Below, piece after piece: positions 62,980 to 64,000 of a stretch of DNA of 64,000 bases. The stretch is from CBDANW01 sp965197825 (GTDB lineage Bacteria > Acidobacteriota > Vicinamibacteria > Marinacidobacterales > DATDRI01), in NCBI GenBank assembly GCA_965197825.1, contig CBDANW010000003.1, forward strand, positions 2,046,001-2,110,000, written 5' to 3'. Position numbers and translations under genes: made by a program. The notes beneath the pieces are model-generated. The model ran no database searches and was not told the origin of the DNA. It worked only from the letters and a program-made list of their open reading frames with translations. The stretch's first letter is position 1. Each line of letters starts with the position of its first letter.

Positions 62980-64000
62980 CTAGAGTCCGTCTTCAGATTG
63001 CCCAGCAGATGATCTGGTGCTTAGTTCTTCATCGGCGCGGATGGCACTGGACTTACGGAACTCTTCTGCCTCCGGCTTGGTCACAAAAGTCACGGTGCCG
63101 TGACGCCTTTCGACTGCCGCCATGATTTCGTCAATAGTGACGCGGAAGTACTCACGTCGAAGGTTTATGCAATTAACCCTACGAGCAGCGAACTCCTCGT
63201 GCAGGGCATTCTCAAGTCTTGGAGCATCTTCGGAGTAAATCATTGCGTGAACGTCAAACCGAAACGGAACCGAAGCATCGCCTAACTCATTCACCCGCTC
63301 AAGTGGTTCGAGTCTTCTTGTCATTCCGATCTTGTAGATGCCCTCGCCGAACGAACCGACGTTCGACAGCACGTAGACGTGCCCTGACCTCGTGAGCTGG
63401 GCGCGTGCCATGCTCTTCGCCTTCCTGTCGACCGCCGCCCCAAGCTCCTGCTCCAGCTTCTGCACGAGGCCTTCAAGCTTCTTAACCTGAGCACCCGTGG
63501 CTTTGTCTAATTGGGCCCGTGCCTCCTCCAACGACTTGGCGTAGCGTTGCTCTTCTTCTTCTGCGTCACGGGATGCCTTTTCGATTTCTTTCTCTGCCCT
63601 TTGTTCTTCACGCATCCGCTCTCGAATTTCTCTCTGTTCCTCTTTCTCTTCGTAAAGTTTCTCTCTGTGTTCATGAACGAGATGTAGCTCCGCCAGCTTC
63701 TTCTGGAGGTACTCTTCAGCAATAGCGATTCTCTTCGTCGCTCCTAGCTTGTTGATAGCCTCGAAAGCCTTACTGGTTCGCTTTTCGATCCTTGCAACGT
63801 TGTCGTACCTAACCCTGGCGATTGCCGCATCGCAATCGCCATTGAACGCGCGCAACATCAGTTGCGAGTGTTCGGCCATCATCTGTCGGCCTTTCACGAG
63901 GCTGCCATCCACCACCCAGTTTCTCGGGCAGACTGTTGCAGATTTGTCTCGAATCATGGCCTTCTGTTCGTCTCGAATAGCATCGACGCGGTCAACATAC
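62980..64000 (-). CDS. DUF4041/T5orf172 (GIY-YIG-like) protein, 5' end outside window
   Basis: At least 339 residues; the frame stays open to the right edge upstream of the ATG at 63957 (VDRVDAIRDEQKAMIRD), so the true start is outside. The first part matches DUF4041 (KGRQMMAEHSQLMLRAFNGD, EAINKLGATKRIAI), then a long coiled coil (EKEEQREIRERMREEQRAEK), then the T5orf172 domain (GHVYVLSNVGSFGEGIYKIG, LENALHEEFAARRVN), a GIY-YIG-related nuclease fold. Such proteins occur in phages and defence islands. The stop is TAG at 62980. Confidence 0.85.
   Translation of the reverse strand, partial: YVDRVDAIRDEQKAMIRDKSATVCPRNWVVDGSLVKGRQMMAEHSQLMLRAFNGDCDAAIARVRYDNVARIEKRTSKAFEAINKLGATKRIAIAEEYLQKKLAELHLVHEHREKLYEEKEEQREIRERMREEQRAEKEIEKASRDAEEEEQRYAKSLEEARAQLDKATGAQVKKLEGLVQKLEQELGAAVDRKAKSMARAQLTRSGHVYVLSNVGSFGEGIYKIGMTRRLEPLERVNELGDASVPFRFDVHAMIYSEDAPRLENALHEEFAARRVNCINLRREYFRVTIDEIMAAVERRHGTVTFVTKPEAEEFRKSSAIRADEELSTRSSAGQSEDGL

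Overview
The window reads as an accessory/defence island of a moderately GC-rich bacterium. It holds no ribosomal, tRNA or core metabolic cluster; ThyX and one quinone-oxidoreductase-like gene are the only housekeeping-type genes. The type II-C CRISPR-Cas9 locus resembles those of Gram-negative bacteria, but the sequence alone does not fix a taxon. The DNA is crowded with insertion sequences: five complete or partial copies of one IS256-family element, two further IS256-family elements, two IS6-family copies, IS3/IS481-type fragments, and a family of about 315-bp MITE-like repeats ending in GTCCTGTGCCAAAACTCGG.

Layout. 1-1626: 3' part (minus strand) of an OLD-like ATPase with a TOPRIM region. 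2708-5554: MmeI-like single-chain restriction-modification enzyme. 6883-9141: SF2 helicase with zinc ribbons. 10574-13555: PHP plus SMC-like ATPase (TrlF-like). 13767-18800: IS elements, a small HTH gene and one copy of a duplicated 225-aa gene. 18811-24984: a complete but broken type II-C CRISPR-Cas locus: tracrRNA (minus), cas9 split by an IS256 element with an exact 8-bp target duplication, intact cas1 and cas2, and an array reduced to two repeats and one spacer by a truncated IS256 copy. 26001-32000: repeat-rich acidic protein, secreted HNH/Excalibur nuclease, recombinase remnant, AlbA_2-type protein. 34641-36056: protein with a HEPN-type motif. 38015-41673: two minus-strand operons, one built around a DNA methyltransferase-HNH fusion, each ending in a small basic peptide gene coupled through ATGA. 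45457-52110: candidate defence operon (frameshifted McrB-N-like gene, DNA methyltransferase, P-loop ATPase with nucleoside-deoxyribosyltransferase-like C-terminus, unknown 308-aa protein), cut by an IS256-family insertion. 52220-53140: thyX. 54009-57452: SNF2 helicase with DUF3883-like end. 57755-59328: TauD-like dioxygenase coupled to a HEPN/zinc protein. 61084-64000: Vsr-like fragment, quinone-oxidoreductase-like gene and a DUF4041/T5orf172 protein running off the right edge.

How it fits together. Most intact non-mobile genes are of kinds found in anti-phage systems. IS elements repeatedly sit inside or between these genes. The CRISPR-Cas9 locus is the clearest case: removing the IS and one target duplication restores a 1053-residue Cas9 with all RuvC and HNH catalytic residues, and the tracrRNA anti-repeat pairs with the array repeat over 24 consecutive positions plus a lower stem. 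The most likely undescribed system is the methyltransferase/ATPase operon at 45.4-52.1 kb; the TauD-HEPN pair at 57.7-59.3 kb is a second candidate.
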